Position numbers and translations under genes: made by a program. This document shows positions 1 through 8,732 of a stretch of DNA of 64,000 nt, piece after piece. Each line of letters opens with the position of its first letter. Within the stretch, counting starts at the first letter, position 1. The notes below the pieces were generated by a model that was given only the letters and a program-made list of their open reading frames with translations, did not search any database and had not been told where the DNA came from. This stretch comes from Halomonas sp. ML-15. GTDB taxonomy: Bacteria; Pseudomonadota; Gammaproteobacteria; Pseudomonadales; Halomonadaceae. Where the stretch lies: NCBI RefSeq assembly GCF_014779595.1, contig NZ_JACXZT010000001.1, positions 310,001 through 374,000 on the forward strand, in the 5' to 3' direction.

Positions 1-374
1 GCGTCGATATCCTCCCGGCATATCTCGGCGCCCCTCCCGACATGATCCAAGCGGCCATCGCCAACGGCAGCCGGGGCCTGGTCATCGACGCCCTGGGCCG
101 CGGCCATGTGCCGCCGACCTGGCCCTCCCATATCGCCGCGGCCGTCGCCAACGGCACGCCGGTGGTGATTGTCAGCAACTGCCACAGGGGGCCGGTCGAA
201 AGCGTCTATGAGTTTGCCGGCAGCCTCTGCGACCTGGAGAACGCAGGCGCCATCTCGCTGCAGGATCTCAGTGCTCGCAAGGCTCGCCTGGCACTCTCCG
301 TCTTGCTCGCCTCATCTACACCGGGGCCCCTCGAGGCGAGCTTGAAAACCCTGACGTCCGCCAGCGCCGCGTGA
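1..374 (+). CDS. Asparaginase family protein, C-terminal part (5' end outside window)
   Basis: The open frame enters from the left edge (first full codon at base 3) and ends with TGA. The visible 123 residues match the C-terminal domain of type I/II L-asparaginases, which hydrolyse asparagine to aspartate and ammonia: a GLVIDALGRGHVPP segment, a VVIVSNCHRGPV strand and the terminal KARLALSVLL helix. The catalytic Thr/Lys residues lie upstream of the window and cannot be checked. It sits 63 bases before a TRAP transporter and amide hydrolases on the same strand, so it probably belongs to one amide-utilisation unit. Confidence 0.8.
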   Translation, partial: VDILPAYLGAPPDMIQAAIANGSRGLVIDALGRGHVPPTWPSHIAAAVANGTPVVIVSNCHRGPVESVYEFAGSLCDLENAGAISLQDLSARKARLALSVLLASSTPGPLEASLKTLTSASAA

Positions 375-437
375 CGACTCCTCAGGGCCATCAGCCCCGT
401 AGCAACGAACAAACCCAACGACCCGCAGAGGTACAAC

Positions 438-1439
438 ATGAATAACAAGCTTATCAAGACGTCCTTGGTTGCCGCCGTAGCAGCCGCCACCTTCGGCATC
501 AGCCAGGCCAACGCCGCCGATTACACCTTTACCTTCGCCCACGTGCTGATCGAAGACACCCCCAATGGCCAGGCCGCGCTGCGCTTCAAGGAAGAGGTGG
601 AAGAGAACTCCGACGGCCGCATCCAGATCGACGTACTGCCGGCGGCCCAGGTGGGTGGCGACGTCGAGATCATCGAGCAGATCCAGATGGGTCTGGTGGA
701 TATCGGGATCCCGCCGTCTGCCACGCTCGGCAACTTTGAAGAGCGTCTGCAGATTCTCGACCTGCCGTTCCTGATTCCCGACTACGACACCATGGTCGAG
801 CTGCTGGACGGCGACGTAGGCCGCGAGATTCTCGATACCCTGAGTGATCACAACATGTACGGCGTGAACTTCTGGGGCGCCGGTTTCCGCCACATGACCA
901 ACAACGACCGCCCCATCGAGAGCCCGGAAGATCTCGAGGCCATCCGCATGCGTACCATGCAGGCCCCGATCATCATCTCCACCTACGAAAACTTCGATGC
1001 CAACGCCACCGCCATGGCCTTTACCGAGGTCTACAACGGCCTGCAGCAAGGCGTCGTGTCCGGTCAGGAAAACCCGCTGGCCAACATCTACACCATGCGC
1101 TTCCATGAGGTGCAGGACTACCTGTCGCTGACCAATCACGCTTACCACGCCTATGCCGCGGTAATGAACACCGATTCGTGGAACTCGCTGCCCGACGACC
1201 TCCAGGACGTCATGCGCGAGGCCTTCGACAACGGTCGCACCGCGTCTCGCCAACTGACCCTCGAGGATGAAGAGAACATCATGGCCTCGCTGGAGGGCGA
1301 GATCGAGATCAACGAGATCACCGCAGAGGCCCGCGAAGCCTTCGTCGCGGCCAGCCTGCCGGTGCATGAGGAGTATGAAGACGTCGTGACCACCGACCTG
1401 CTCCACAAGGTCTATGACGTGGTCGGCATCGAGTACTGA
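438..1439 (+). CDS. TRAP transporter solute-binding protein, DctP family
   Basis: A 333-residue protein with a Sec signal peptide (KTSLVAAVAAATFGISQANA, residues 7-26). It has the DctP fold signature: a conserved arginine in the RMRTMQAP segment, then E-V-Y-NGLQQGVVSGQENPL in the middle. It captures an organic acid or amide-type substrate in the periplasm and passes it to the membrane subunits encoded next. GAGG lies before the ATG. The downstream hydrolases suggest an N-carbamoyl or amide compound as substrate (inference). Confidence 0.93.
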   Translation: MNNKLIKTSLVAAVAAATFGISQANAADYTFTFAHVLIEDTPNGQAALRFKEEVEENSDGRIQIDVLPAAQVGGDVEIIEQIQMGLVDIGIPPSATLGNFEERLQILDLPFLIPDYDTMVELLDGDVGREILDTLSDHNMYGVNFWGAGFRHMTNNDRPIESPEDLEAIRMRTMQAPIIISTYENFDANATAMAFTEVYNGLQQGVVSGQENPLANIYTMRFHEVQDYLSLTNHAYHAYAAVMNTDSWNSLPDDLQDVMREAFDNGRTASRQLTLEDEENIMASLEGEIEINEITAEAREAFVAASLPVHEEYEDVVTTDLLHKVYDVVGIEY

Positions 1440-1446
1440 GACAACC

Positions 1447-1467
1447 CGGGCGCCCTCGCGGCGCCCG
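1447..1467 (+). other. Stem-loop between the TRAP binding protein and membrane subunits
   Basis: CGGGCGCC and GGCGCCCG form an 8-bp GC-only stem with a 5-base loop, starting 7 bases after the binding-protein stop codon. There is no U-tract, so it is more likely an mRNA-stabilising or partly attenuating hairpin that lets the binding protein be made in excess over the permease, as is common in binding-protein operons (inference). Confidence 0.6.
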
Positions 1468-1504
1468 CCCTCAATCACGCGTTTCTCTACGAAATGGCCT
1501 AACC

Positions 1505-2026
1505 ATGTTCGCAACGCTCAACAAGATTCTCGATCACGTGGAAGGCGTGGCGATGGTGGTGTTCATGTCGATTGCCACCGTGCTTACCTCCCTCCAGGTG
1601 ATCTATCGCTACGGCTTCAACAGCTCGCTGTTCTGGGTGGAAGAAGTCGTCATCTACTCCATCATCTGCATGAGTTTCGTCGGTGCCAGCATGGGTGTGC
1701 GTCATGGCGTGCACATCTCGGTCGACGTGCTCAATGCCTTCGTGTCCCCGGCCGTCAACCGCTGGCTGCATATCACCGCCGCGGTGTTGGGCATCATCTT
1801 TGCCGGCTTCATGGTCTATTACGGATTTCAGCTCTTCTTCAACACCTTGGGAAGAGGCCAGAGAACGGCCGCGCTGCGTCTGCCCATGGCCTGGTTCTAC
1901 CTGCCGATTGCCATCTCCGGATTGCTGCTGGTAGTCCGCTACCTATGGCTCATCCATGAAGCCTGGACCAAACCCCCGGTCAGCCTCGCTGAAGAGCTTG
2001 CCGCCGGAAAAGACAAGCTCGTCTGA
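1505..2026 (+). CDS. TRAP transporter small permease, DctQ family
   Basis: A 173-residue protein with four hydrophobic segments (about residues 15-35, 48-68, 88-110 and 130-150) and the DctQ-type RHGVHISVDVL stretch. It forms the membrane complex with the large subunit that follows after 15 bases. Length and topology are normal for the family. Confidence 0.9.
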   Translation: MFATLNKILDHVEGVAMVVFMSIATVLTSLQVIYRYGFNSSLFWVEEVVIYSIICMSFVGASMGVRHGVHISVDVLNAFVSPAVNRWLHITAAVLGIIFAGFMVYYGFQLFFNTLGRGQRTAALRLPMAWFYLPIAISGLLLVVRYLWLIHEAWTKPPVSLAEELAAGKDKLV

Positions 2027-2041
2027 CGCCTGGAGTTCGTT

Positions 2042-3316
2042 ATGATTACGGCACTTCTGCCTATCTTCTTCGCGGTGCTGCTACTGGGGCTGCCGATCTT
2101 CGCCGCCCTGGCATTCGCGGTCTTTCTTGCCATTCAGTTCTTCGGCACCACCGATCCGGTCATCGTGCCCATGCGCATGTTCACCGGGATGAACAACTTC
2201 TCGCTGATGGCGATCCCGTTCTTTATCCTCGCCGCCGAGCTGATGCGCATTGGGGGCCTCTCCGGCAGGCTGATCGAACTCGCCAAAGCGCTGGTGGGCT
2301 GGGTCCCTGGCGGGCTGGCGGCCGCCACCGTGCTCTCCTGCCTGCTGTTCGGCGCCATTTCAGGCTCCAGTCCGGCCACCGTGGTGGCGATCGGCTCGAT
2401 CATGTTTCCCGCCCTGGTCGCCGCCGGCTACGACAAGCGCTTCGCCATCGGCCTGATTGCCACCGCCGGCACCCTGGGGCCCATCGTGCCGCCCAGCATC
2501 GCGCTGATCATCTACGGCTCGGTCACCGGCACCTCGGTGGGCCGGCTGTTCGCCGCGGGGCTGATCCCCGCCATCCTGATCGCCTCGCTGCTGATCGCCT
2601 ACTGCATCGTCTACGCCTCGATCAAGGGCTACGCCCGCGCGCCCTTCCCTTCGTTGAAAGAGGTCATTGCAGCGTTCAAGTCCGCCGCCTGGGGCCTGGG
2701 GCTGCCGTTCATCCTCCTCGGCGGCATCTACAGCGGCCTGTTCACGCCGACCGAATCCGCCGCGGTGGCCTGCATGTACGGCCTCTTCGTCGGCATGGTG
2801 ATCTATCGCACCATCGGCTGGCGCGACCTGCTCGGCACGCTGCGCAGCTCGGGCCTCACCTCGGCGACCCTGCTGCTGATCACCGCCGGCGCCTCGGCGT
2901 TCTCCTGGCTGCTGGCGATCACCGGCACCCCCACCCAGTTGGCCAACCAGGTCCTGTCGCTCACCGAAGACCCGATCATGGTCATGGCACTGTTCAACGT
3001 GGTCATGATCGTAGCCGGGTTCTTCCTCGACAGCGCCTCGGCGATCATTGTGCTCTCGCCTCTGCTCGAGCCGATTGCCGGCCGCGTTGGCGTCGACCCC
3101 GTGCACTTCGGCGTCATCACCCTGGTGAATTTCTCGGTGGGCATGATCACGCCGCCGGTCGGCCTGAACCTGTTCGTTGCCATGGCCATCTCGCGGATGT
3201 CCCTGGTGGAGGTCTTCAAGGCCTGCCTGCCGCTGATCCTGATGATGTTTATCGCCCTGCTGATCCTCACCTACGTGCCAGTGCTCAGCACCTGGGTACC
3301 ATCGCTGATCTACTGA
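2042..3316 (+). CDS. TRAP transporter large permease, DctM family
   Basis: A 424-residue, strongly hydrophobic protein with about 12 membrane segments. It has the DctM hallmarks: GAISGSSPATVVAIGSIMFP, GTLGPIVPPSIALIIYG and, near the end, FSVGMITPPVGLNLFVA. It is the sodium-coupled transport channel of the TRAP system. GGAG precedes the start. Full length. Confidence 0.94.
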   Translation: MITALLPIFFAVLLLGLPIFAALAFAVFLAIQFFGTTDPVIVPMRMFTGMNNFSLMAIPFFILAAELMRIGGLSGRLIELAKALVGWVPGGLAAATVLSCLLFGAISGSSPATVVAIGSIMFPALVAAGYDKRFAIGLIATAGTLGPIVPPSIALIIYGSVTGTSVGRLFAAGLIPAILIASLLIAYCIVYASIKGYARAPFPSLKEVIAAFKSAAWGLGLPFILLGGIYSGLFTPTESAAVACMYGLFVGMVIYRTIGWRDLLGTLRSSGLTSATLLLITAGASAFSWLLAITGTPTQLANQVLSLTEDPIMVMALFNVVMIVAGFFLDSASAIIVLSPLLEPIAGRVGVDPVHFGVITLVNFSVGMITPPVGLNLFVAMAISRMSLVEVFKACLPLILMMFIALLILTYVPVLSTWVPSLIY

Positions 3317-3341
3317 ACGAGCTACCGAGGAGACGCAGACC

Positions 3342-4598
3342 ATGAACACCCTCACATCACTCGCCGCAAGCATCGACGGCCAGCGCTTCTGGGATGACAT
3401 GCTCGAGCAGGCCAAGATCGGCGCCTTGACACCCCGCGGCCTGCGTCGCCTGGCCCTGGACGATAACGACAATAAGGCCCGCTGCTGGCTGGTCGATCAG
3501 GGTCGCGCACTGGGCTGCGAGGCCTTCTACGACGCCATGGGCAACATCTTCCTGCGCCGCGAAGGTCAGGACCCCGACTTGCCGCCGCTGCTGATCGGCA
3601 GCCATCTCGACAGCCAGCCCAGCGCCGGCAGCTACGACGGCACCCTCGGCGTACTCGCCGGCCTGGCGGTGCTGCGTGCACTGCAGGCCAACGGCATCGC
3701 TCATCGGCGCCCGATTGAAGTCGTGTCATGGACCAACGAAGAGGGCGCGCGCTTCGCGCCCGGCGCGTCGGGGTCATCGTGGTTTGCCGGCCAGCGCGAG
3801 GCGGCCAGCATTCTCGCGGCCGAAGACGATGACGGCGTAAGCTTTGCCGATGCCCTGGCTCGCTGCCTGGAACGACTCGACGCCCATCAGGTGAACTATC
3901 GGCCCGATCCCTTCACCCCCTTCGCCTTTCTGGAGCTGCATATCGAACAGGGGCCGGTACTGGAATCGCTGGGGGTGCCAGCCTGCGCGGTGCAGGGCAT
4001 TCAGGGCGTCAACTGGTACAGCGTGACGGTACAGGGCCAGGCCAATCACGCCGGCACCACGCCCGAACACGCGCGACGCGACGCCTTCACCGGCGCCCAC
4101 GCGCTGATCACCGCGCTGCGCGAAGCGGTGGCCGAGCACGGCGAGTCGGTACGCTTCACCATCGGCAAGTTCGCCCTCGAGCCCAATGCCACCAACACCA
4201 TTCCCCAGCGAGCGACGTTCTCCATCGACCTGCGTCACCCCAGTGCCGCGGTGCTGGCAGCGCTGGATGAGACCTTCCAACGCCTCGGCGCCAAGCAGTG
4301 GTCCGGGTGCACGGTAGAGTTGAAGGCCAGCTCGAGGGTCCCGCCGGTGGAGTTCGATAGCCAGCTGGTCGAGATGCTCAATGCCAGCGTCAAGGCCTAC
4401 GCCCCTGACGCGCCGCAGCTGGTGTCCGGCGCCTTCCACGATGCCATCCACCTGGCGCATCGCTGCCCTACCGCGATGCTGTTCATGCCGTGCCGCGACG
4501 GCATCAGCCATCATCCCGATGAGCATATCGAGCGCGACGATGCCGAGATCGCCGTGCGCGCCCTGGCCGACACCGCGGGCACCCTGCTCGGCCGTTGA
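3342..4598 (+). CDS. M20-family amidase (N-carbamoyl-L-amino acid hydrolase / allantoate amidohydrolase type)
   Basis: A 418-residue cytoplasmic zinc hydrolase of the hydantoinase/carbamoylase branch of peptidase family M20. Visible metal ligands are H88 and D99 (GSHLDSQPSAGSYDG), E133/E134 (TNEEGARF), H200 (ELHIEQGP) and a C-terminal His in SGAFHDAIHLA. The dimerisation domain sits in the middle. The family cleaves N-carbamoyl or ureido groups, releasing amino acid, CO2 and ammonia. GAGGAG precedes the start. Its place directly after the TRAP genes suggests it acts on the imported compound. Whether the substrate is a carbamoyl amino acid or a ureide cannot be told. Confidence 0.87.
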   Translation: MNTLTSLAASIDGQRFWDDMLEQAKIGALTPRGLRRLALDDNDNKARCWLVDQGRALGCEAFYDAMGNIFLRREGQDPDLPPLLIGSHLDSQPSAGSYDGTLGVLAGLAVLRALQANGIAHRRPIEVVSWTNEEGARFAPGASGSSWFAGQREAASILAAEDDDGVSFADALARCLERLDAHQVNYRPDPFTPFAFLELHIEQGPVLESLGVPACAVQGIQGVNWYSVTVQGQANHAGTTPEHARRDAFTGAHALITALREAVAEHGESVRFTIGKFALEPNATNTIPQRATFSIDLRHPSAAVLAALDETFQRLGAKQWSGCTVELKASSRVPPVEFDSQLVEMLNASVKAYAPDAPQLVSGAFHDAIHLAHRCPTAMLFMPCRDGISHHPDEHIERDDAEIAVRALADTAGTLLGR

Positions 4599-4645
4599 TA
4601 CTTTCATTACCCACTACTCTATTACCCACCACCAGGAGAGCTACC

Positions 4646-5107
4646 ATGCACCTCGCCGATGCCCTGGCCGAACGCGGCCTTAGCCTGCCCCCCATCCCCG
4701 ACCCCCGCGGCGCCTTCCGGCCCTGGTCGCGGCTCGACAACCAGCTGTTCCTGGCCGGTCAGATCTGTGAGCTGCATGGCGACGTCCTCTACCCCGGCAA
4801 GGTAGGCGCCGAGTTCGACCTGGAAACCGGCAAGCTCGCTGCCCAGGCCTGCGCGCTGAATCTTCTCGCCGCCCTGCATGATGCCGTGGATGGCGATATG
4901 AGCCGCGTGGTGCGCTGTGTCAGGATGAACGGTTTCGTCAATGTCGCCCCCGGCTTTCACGACGTGCCGCTGGTGATCAACGGCGCCTCGGAGCTTTTCA
5001 TCGAGCTGTTCGGCGACGCCAGCCGCCATGCTCGCACCGCCATCGGCGTGGCCACCCTGCCGGGTAACGCCGCCGTCGAAGTGGAATCGATCTTCGAAAT
5101 TCGCTAA
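4646..5107 (+). CDS. RidA (YjgF/YER057c) family protein
   Basis: 153 residues from the ATG that follows AGGAG with correct spacing; the longer frame from 4595 has no ribosome site. The RidA core is present (FLAGQICELHGD, AAQACALNLLAALH, VRCVRMNGFVNV, ARTAIGVATLPGNAAVEVESIFEI). The conserved Arg in HARTAIGVATLP is the residue that contacts substrate carboxylates in RidA enzymes. RidA proteins hydrolyse reactive enamine/imine intermediates; related members act in carbamate or ureide breakdown. Position between two amide hydrolases supports a role in this pathway. Confidence 0.88.
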   Translation: MHLADALAERGLSLPPIPDPRGAFRPWSRLDNQLFLAGQICELHGDVLYPGKVGAEFDLETGKLAAQACALNLLAALHDAVDGDMSRVVRCVRMNGFVNVAPGFHDVPLVINGASELFIELFGDASRHARTAIGVATLPGNAAVEVESIFEIR

Positions 5108-5124
5108 TCGCCAGGAGCCACCCC

Positions 5125-6528
5125 ATGACCACAGCACCGCTCCAACAGCCGCTACGCGCCCTGCACCGGGCGCTGCGCGACGGCAGCGTCAGCGCCGTTG
5201 ACCTCGCCGACAGCGCCATGCAGGCCTACCGCAGCCGCGGCGAGCACGACCACGCCTACAAGACCTGGAACGGCGACGCCGCCCTGGCCTTCGCCCGGGC
5301 CACCGATGCCCTCCTCCAGCAAGGCGGCGACGCCGGCGCGCTGATGGGCCTTCCCGTCTCGATCAAGGATATCTACGCCGTGCCCGCGCTGCCCACCTTT
5401 GCCGGCTCGTCGCGTCGGCTTCCCGCCGAGTGGGAAACTCCTGGGCCGGTGGTCAGCACCCTGCTCAACCAGCTGCCGGTGGTCATGGGCAAGAGCCACA
5501 CCGTCGAGTTCGCCTTCGGCGGACTGGGCACCAATGCCCACCACGGCGCCCCGCGCAACCCCTGGGATCCCGTTGATCATCGCACCCCAGGCGGCTCGAG
5601 CTCAGGTGCCGGCGTCTCCCTGGCCAGCGGCACCGCGGGCCTGGCCTTCGGCACCGACACCGCCGGTTCGGTGCGCGTGCCGGCCAGCATGACCGGTGTG
5701 GCCGGTCTCAAGACCACCGTGGGCCGCTGGTCCACCGCCCAGATCGTGCCGCTCTCGACTACCCTGGACACTCCGGGGCTGCTGGCCCGCCGCGTGGATG
5801 ACCTGGCGTTTGCCTTCGACGCCCTCGACTCCGGCCTGAGCCCCGCGCCCGGCGCCGTGCCCGCCACGCCGGACCTGGCCGACCTGACCTTCGGCGTGCC
5901 GGAGCACTTCTTCTGGGACGACTGCAGCCCCGGCATCGCAGAAGCGGTAGCTCAAGCCATCAAGCAGCTCGAAGCCGCCGGCGCGCGCATCGTCACCCTG
6001 GAGCTTCCGAAAACCGACGACGCCTTTACGCTGTTCCAGCAGGGCGGCGTCGCCGCCGCCGAGCTCGCCGCCTTCCTGCACACCTCGCTGCCGGACGCCA
6101 TCGAGGCACTCGACCCCAATGTCGCCGCGCGCATCGCCGCCGCCGACGGCATGCCCGGCTGGGAGTACGTGCGCCGCCGCCAGGTGATCGACGACCTCTC
6201 TCGCGCCGCGGCCGAGCGCCTCGGCCAGGTGGATGCCATCCTGACCCCCACCGTGGCCATCACCCCGCCTACGCTGGAGAGCCTGGAACCCGAGGGCGCA
6301 TACCCCAAGGCCAACATGAAGGCGCTGCGCAACACCGTCATGGCCAACTTCATGGGCCTCTGCGCCCTCACCCTGCCGGTCGGCCGCGACGCCGCCAACA
6401 TGCCCGTAGGCCTGCAAGTCATGGCCGGCCCCTGGCAGGACGCCAGACTCCTCGCCATCGGCCAGGCAATTGAAAAGCAGCTAGGCAACAGCCTCGATAT
6501 ACTCGGCCAGGTGCCTGACCCAAGGTAG
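5125..6528 (+). CDS. Amidase signature family hydrolase
   Basis: A 467-residue serine amidase. The Ser-cisSer-Lys triad is visible: K81 in SIKDIYAVP, cis-Ser S158 in PGGSSSGAG, and nucleophile S182 in GTDTAGSVRVPAS. It belongs with GatA/AtzF-like enzymes, but without gatB or gatC nearby it is most likely a free-standing amidase cleaving a small amide or allophanate-like product. AGGAG lies 8 bases before the start and the gap to the RidA gene is 17 bases, so all five genes look like one operon. Confidence 0.87.
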   Translation: MTTAPLQQPLRALHRALRDGSVSAVDLADSAMQAYRSRGEHDHAYKTWNGDAALAFARATDALLQQGGDAGALMGLPVSIKDIYAVPALPTFAGSSRRLPAEWETPGPVVSTLLNQLPVVMGKSHTVEFAFGGLGTNAHHGAPRNPWDPVDHRTPGGSSSGAGVSLASGTAGLAFGTDTAGSVRVPASMTGVAGLKTTVGRWSTAQIVPLSTTLDTPGLLARRVDDLAFAFDALDSGLSPAPGAVPATPDLADLTFGVPEHFFWDDCSPGIAEAVAQAIKQLEAAGARIVTLELPKTDDAFTLFQQGGVAAAELAAFLHTSLPDAIEALDPNVAARIAAADGMPGWEYVRRRQVIDDLSRAAAERLGQVDAILTPTVAITPPTLESLEPEGAYPKANMKALRNTVMANFMGLCALTLPVGRDAANMPVGLQVMAGPWQDARLLAIGQAIEKQLGNSLDILGQVPDPR

Positions 6529-6540
6529 GAGGGACTTCTA

Positions 6541-6776
6541 ATGTGGGAGCGAATGTAACTGAAGTCACTCCCACATTTACCAACGGCGCCACTCCCCTAG
6601 TGTGGGAGCGAATTTATTCGCGATGGGGTTGATCTAACCGGCAGCGCTACGCGCTGCATCGCGGTTGAAACCGCTCCCACAGGGACGATGGCGCCAAGGC
6701 CACTGTGGGAGGGACGATGGCGCCAAGGCCAATGTGGGAGCGAATTTATTCGCGATTGCAGCGCGCAGCGCTGCCT
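6541..6776. repeat. Cluster of REP-type palindromic repeats
   Basis: Several half-sites of the family GTGGGAGCGAATTTATTCGC and its complement GCGGTTGAAACCGCTCCCAC, with the linked GCAGCGCGCAGCGCTGCC element, are packed after the amidase stop. The first (6541-6576) is an inverted pair. The cluster runs up to the last codons of the toxin gene on the other strand. Probably a transcript-end and mRNA-stability element. Confidence 0.85.
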
Positions 6777-7173
6777 AACCACCTCCCTCGTTGCGAATCG
6801 GGCGGAAGACCTCGATCTCCAGGCCATCGATGTGTCGATAATGGCGATCGTTGGCGGTTAGCAGCGGCAATCCCAGCTCCATCGCAGTGGCGGCAATCAA
6901 CGCGTCGGCCATCTGCATACTGTGGCTGAGTGCATAGCTCTCGACTAGAAAAGCGGCACGCGCCGACATTCCCTCATCTAGATGAACCAGCTCAGCCTCC
7001 CAATAGCGCATTGCCTGGCGTAACTGATGAAGCTCCTGCTTGTTGCGCAGCCCCTGAACCAGTTCCATGTAGCTGACGGCGGAGATCGCGAAACCTACCA
7101 TCTCATCCAGCTTTTCCGCCGCAGTGCTATTGCCCCGCAAGTTCCAGATCAGCACATCGGTATCGACCAACAT
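6775..7173 (-). CDS. vapC: PIN-domain ribonuclease toxin, VapC family
   Basis: A 132-residue PIN domain. Acidic residues of the metal site are visible: D4 and D6 in MLVDTDVLIW, a Glu in SYMELVQGL, an Asp in QMADALIAATA and an Asp in LLTANDRHY. VapC toxins cut RNA, often initiator tRNA, when released from their antitoxin. The ATG overlaps the antitoxin stop as TAATG, giving translational coupling. The gene end runs into a REP element. Confidence 0.92.
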   Translation of the reverse strand: MLVDTDVLIWNLRGNSTAAEKLDEMVGFAISAVSYMELVQGLRNKQELHQLRQAMRYWEAELVHLDEGMSARAAFLVESYALSHSMQMADALIAATAMELGLPLLTANDRHYRHIDGLEIEVFRPIRNEGGG

Positions 7174-7424
7174 TACGGATCGGCTCGGAGGTTACGCGGT
7201 GCGCGAAGCCGGCGAACATTGTCATCAACGTCCATCTCCTCCCGGTCAGCCCAGAGTCCAAAGGCAGGGTTACGTGTAGTGCGCACGTCAAGTTGATTGT
7301 CCTCCAGCCCTATCAACCGCGCGCAGGGCTTGCCGCGATAGGTAATTTCGACGACTTCGCCGCGCTGCGTGGCCGCCAGCAACGCCCGAGCCCGAAGGCG
7401 AAGATCTTTTACAGTAGCGTGCAT
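7173..7424 (-). CDS. Phd/YefM-type antitoxin
   Basis: An 83-residue protein with an N-terminal Phd/YefM fold (MHATVKDLRLRARALLAATQRGEVVEITYRGKPCARLIGL) and a charged, disordered-looking tail that should wrap the VapC partner. GAGGAGG lies 8 bases before the ATG. It precedes the toxin with a 1-base overlap. Autorepression through the palindrome 56 bases upstream is likely (inference). Confidence 0.88.
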   Translation of the reverse strand: MHATVKDLRLRARALLAATQRGEVVEITYRGKPCARLIGLEDNQLDVRTTRNPAFGLWADREEMDVDDNVRRLRAPRNLRADP

Positions 7425-7479
7425 CTAGTAGTCCTCCTCATCGCAGTAAAGTCTCGAACCGCGAGTCGACGGGATTATG

Positions 7480-7499
7480 GTTACACTTTAAAGTGTAAC
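7480..7499 (-). promoter_or_regulatory. Perfect 20-bp palindrome, probable operator of the toxin-antitoxin operon
   Basis: GTTACACTTTAAAGTGTAAC equals its own reverse complement over all 20 bases. It lies 56 bases upstream of the antitoxin start. On the minus strand it is followed directly by CATAAT (7474-7479), which resembles a -10 box, so a dimeric antitoxin bound here would block the promoter (inference). Confidence 0.7.
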
Positions 7500-7518
7500 G
7501 TAGCACAAGAGAAATCCA

Positions 7519-7592
7519 AGCGCTGCCGGGCCAAGCCACCCAACCCCATCATGACTGAAATCACTCCCACGCTCGCTCACGGAGCCATTCCC
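7519..7592. repeat. Degenerate REP-type repeat
   Basis: GCGCTGCCGGGCCAAGCC followed by CCCCATCATGACTGAAATCACTCCCACG is a decayed copy of the two-part REP unit seen elsewhere in the window. It fills most of the gap between the toxin-antitoxin promoter and the next gene end. Confidence 0.55.
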
Positions 7593-7607
7593 AATGCAAG
7601 AACGACA

Positions 7608-8732
7608 TCAGTCGCGAAGCAGCACCTGGCCAGTGCCGGCCACCTGCCAGCCATTACGCCCCCCAGCCTTGACCTGATAAAGCGCCTGGTCTGCTGCGCT
7701 ATAGGCAGCGGCAAAGGCCTCATGCCCGGCGGTAAACTGGACCCCGCCCACACTCAAGGTGACATGCTCATTGGCGGGATGCCCGGGATGGGGCAGCGCC
7801 GCTCGACGCACCTCCTCCACCACCGAGGCACAGGCCTGCTCCAGGGTCTCGATGTCATCACAGGGCAGCAGCGCGGCAAACTCATCGCCGCCCATGCGGT
7901 AGAGCCGCGCGCTGCCTCCCAGGGCCTGGTCAATCAGTGCAACCAGTTCGCGCAGCACCCGGTCACCGTCGGGATGGCCCAGGGCATCGTTGTACTGCTT
8001 GAAGTAATCGATATCGATCAGCAGCAGCCCCACCGAACGACCAGGCTCGACCATGACATCGTCATGCAGCGCGCTGCGGTTGCCGACGCCAGTGAGCGGA
8101 TCACGCAAGGCCTGAGCCATCCAGCGCAGGCTCTCCCGGGTGGCACGATCCGCCACCCGGTGCTTGAACATATGCATCCCCCAGAACAGCAGCCCCAGCA
8201 GATAGATCACCAGGCTCCCTATCAGTACCAGGGCCTGGTGGCGGCGCGTCTCTTCCACGAAGCGATTGGTCACCTCGCCGCGGCGGTCGAGCTGGTCCAT
8301 TTCGATCTCGGTCAGGCAGCGGATCGGCTGCAGCAGGTCCTGGCTAAGCAGCGCTGGCGGCGGCACCACATCACGGCCAAGCATGTCATGCAGACCATCC
8401 AGCCGCTGCAGGCTCGGCACCGTGCAGGCGTACTCGTTCCGATAGAGACCGATATCGAACAGGCTATAGCCTAGCTCGATCCGTAAGCGGGCCTGCTGTA
8501 TGGCGTCAGGTTCTTCTTCCTCCAGCAGGATGCCCAGCCCCTCCTCCAGGTAGCGGCGAGAACGAGTGGCCAGCTGTTGGCCGGTCAAATTGCCGGACTG
8601 GCTGAAATAGGCGTGAATATCGGGATGCACCCAGCGCGTTTCATAAGCGATCAAGACCATCAGCGCCGTGAAGCTTATCAGGCTGAGCCACAGCCAACTC
8701 GGAGTGCGCCGCCTGCGAATGGGAGGGTTCAC
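7608..8732 (-). CDS. Membrane diguanylate cyclase (GGDEF)
   Basis: About 374 residues from a GTG whose first base overlaps the upstream TAG stop (TAGTG), with GAGG seven bases before; the longer frame needs a TTG inside the upstream gene. Two membrane helices flank a periplasmic sensor region (hydrophobic stretches LSLISFTALMVLIAY and ALVLIGSLVIYLLGLLFW). The C-terminal GGDEF domain has an intact RMGGDEFAALL active loop and DIDYFKQYND, so it should make cyclic di-GMP. The RxxD inhibitory site is absent (GGSA at that place). It appears translationally coupled to the small protein upstream. Confidence 0.88.
   Translation of the reverse strand: MNPPIRRRRTPSWLWLSLISFTALMVLIAYETRWVHPDIHAYFSQSGNLTGQQLATRSRRYLEEGLGILLEEEEPDAIQQARLRIELGYSLFDIGLYRNEYACTVPSLQRLDGLHDMLGRDVVPPPALLSQDLLQPIRCLTEIEMDQLDRRGEVTNRFVEETRRHQALVLIGSLVIYLLGLLFWGMHMFKHRVADRATRESLRWMAQALRDPLTGVGNRSALHDDVMVEPGRSVGLLLIDIDYFKQYNDALGHPDGDRVLRELVALIDQALGGSARLYRMGGDEFAALLPCDDIETLEQACASVVEEVRRAALPHPGHPANEHVTLSVGGVQFTAGHEAFAAAYSAADQALYQVKAGGRNGWQVAGTGQVLLRD

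Noticed and set aside
312-1514. Long minus-strand open frame opposite the TRAP binding protein
   Set aside because: It is a high-GC shadow of a clear signal-peptide protein, with no ribosome site or recognisable motif.
2360-3472. 370-codon minus-strand open frame opposite the large TRAP permease
   Set aside because: The translation is low-complexity Arg/Gly/Gln/His-rich, typical of antisense frames over a membrane protein gene.
7293-8474. 393-codon plus-strand open frame opposite a cyclase gene
   Set aside because: It covers an intact GGDEF gene on the other strand and has no family features.
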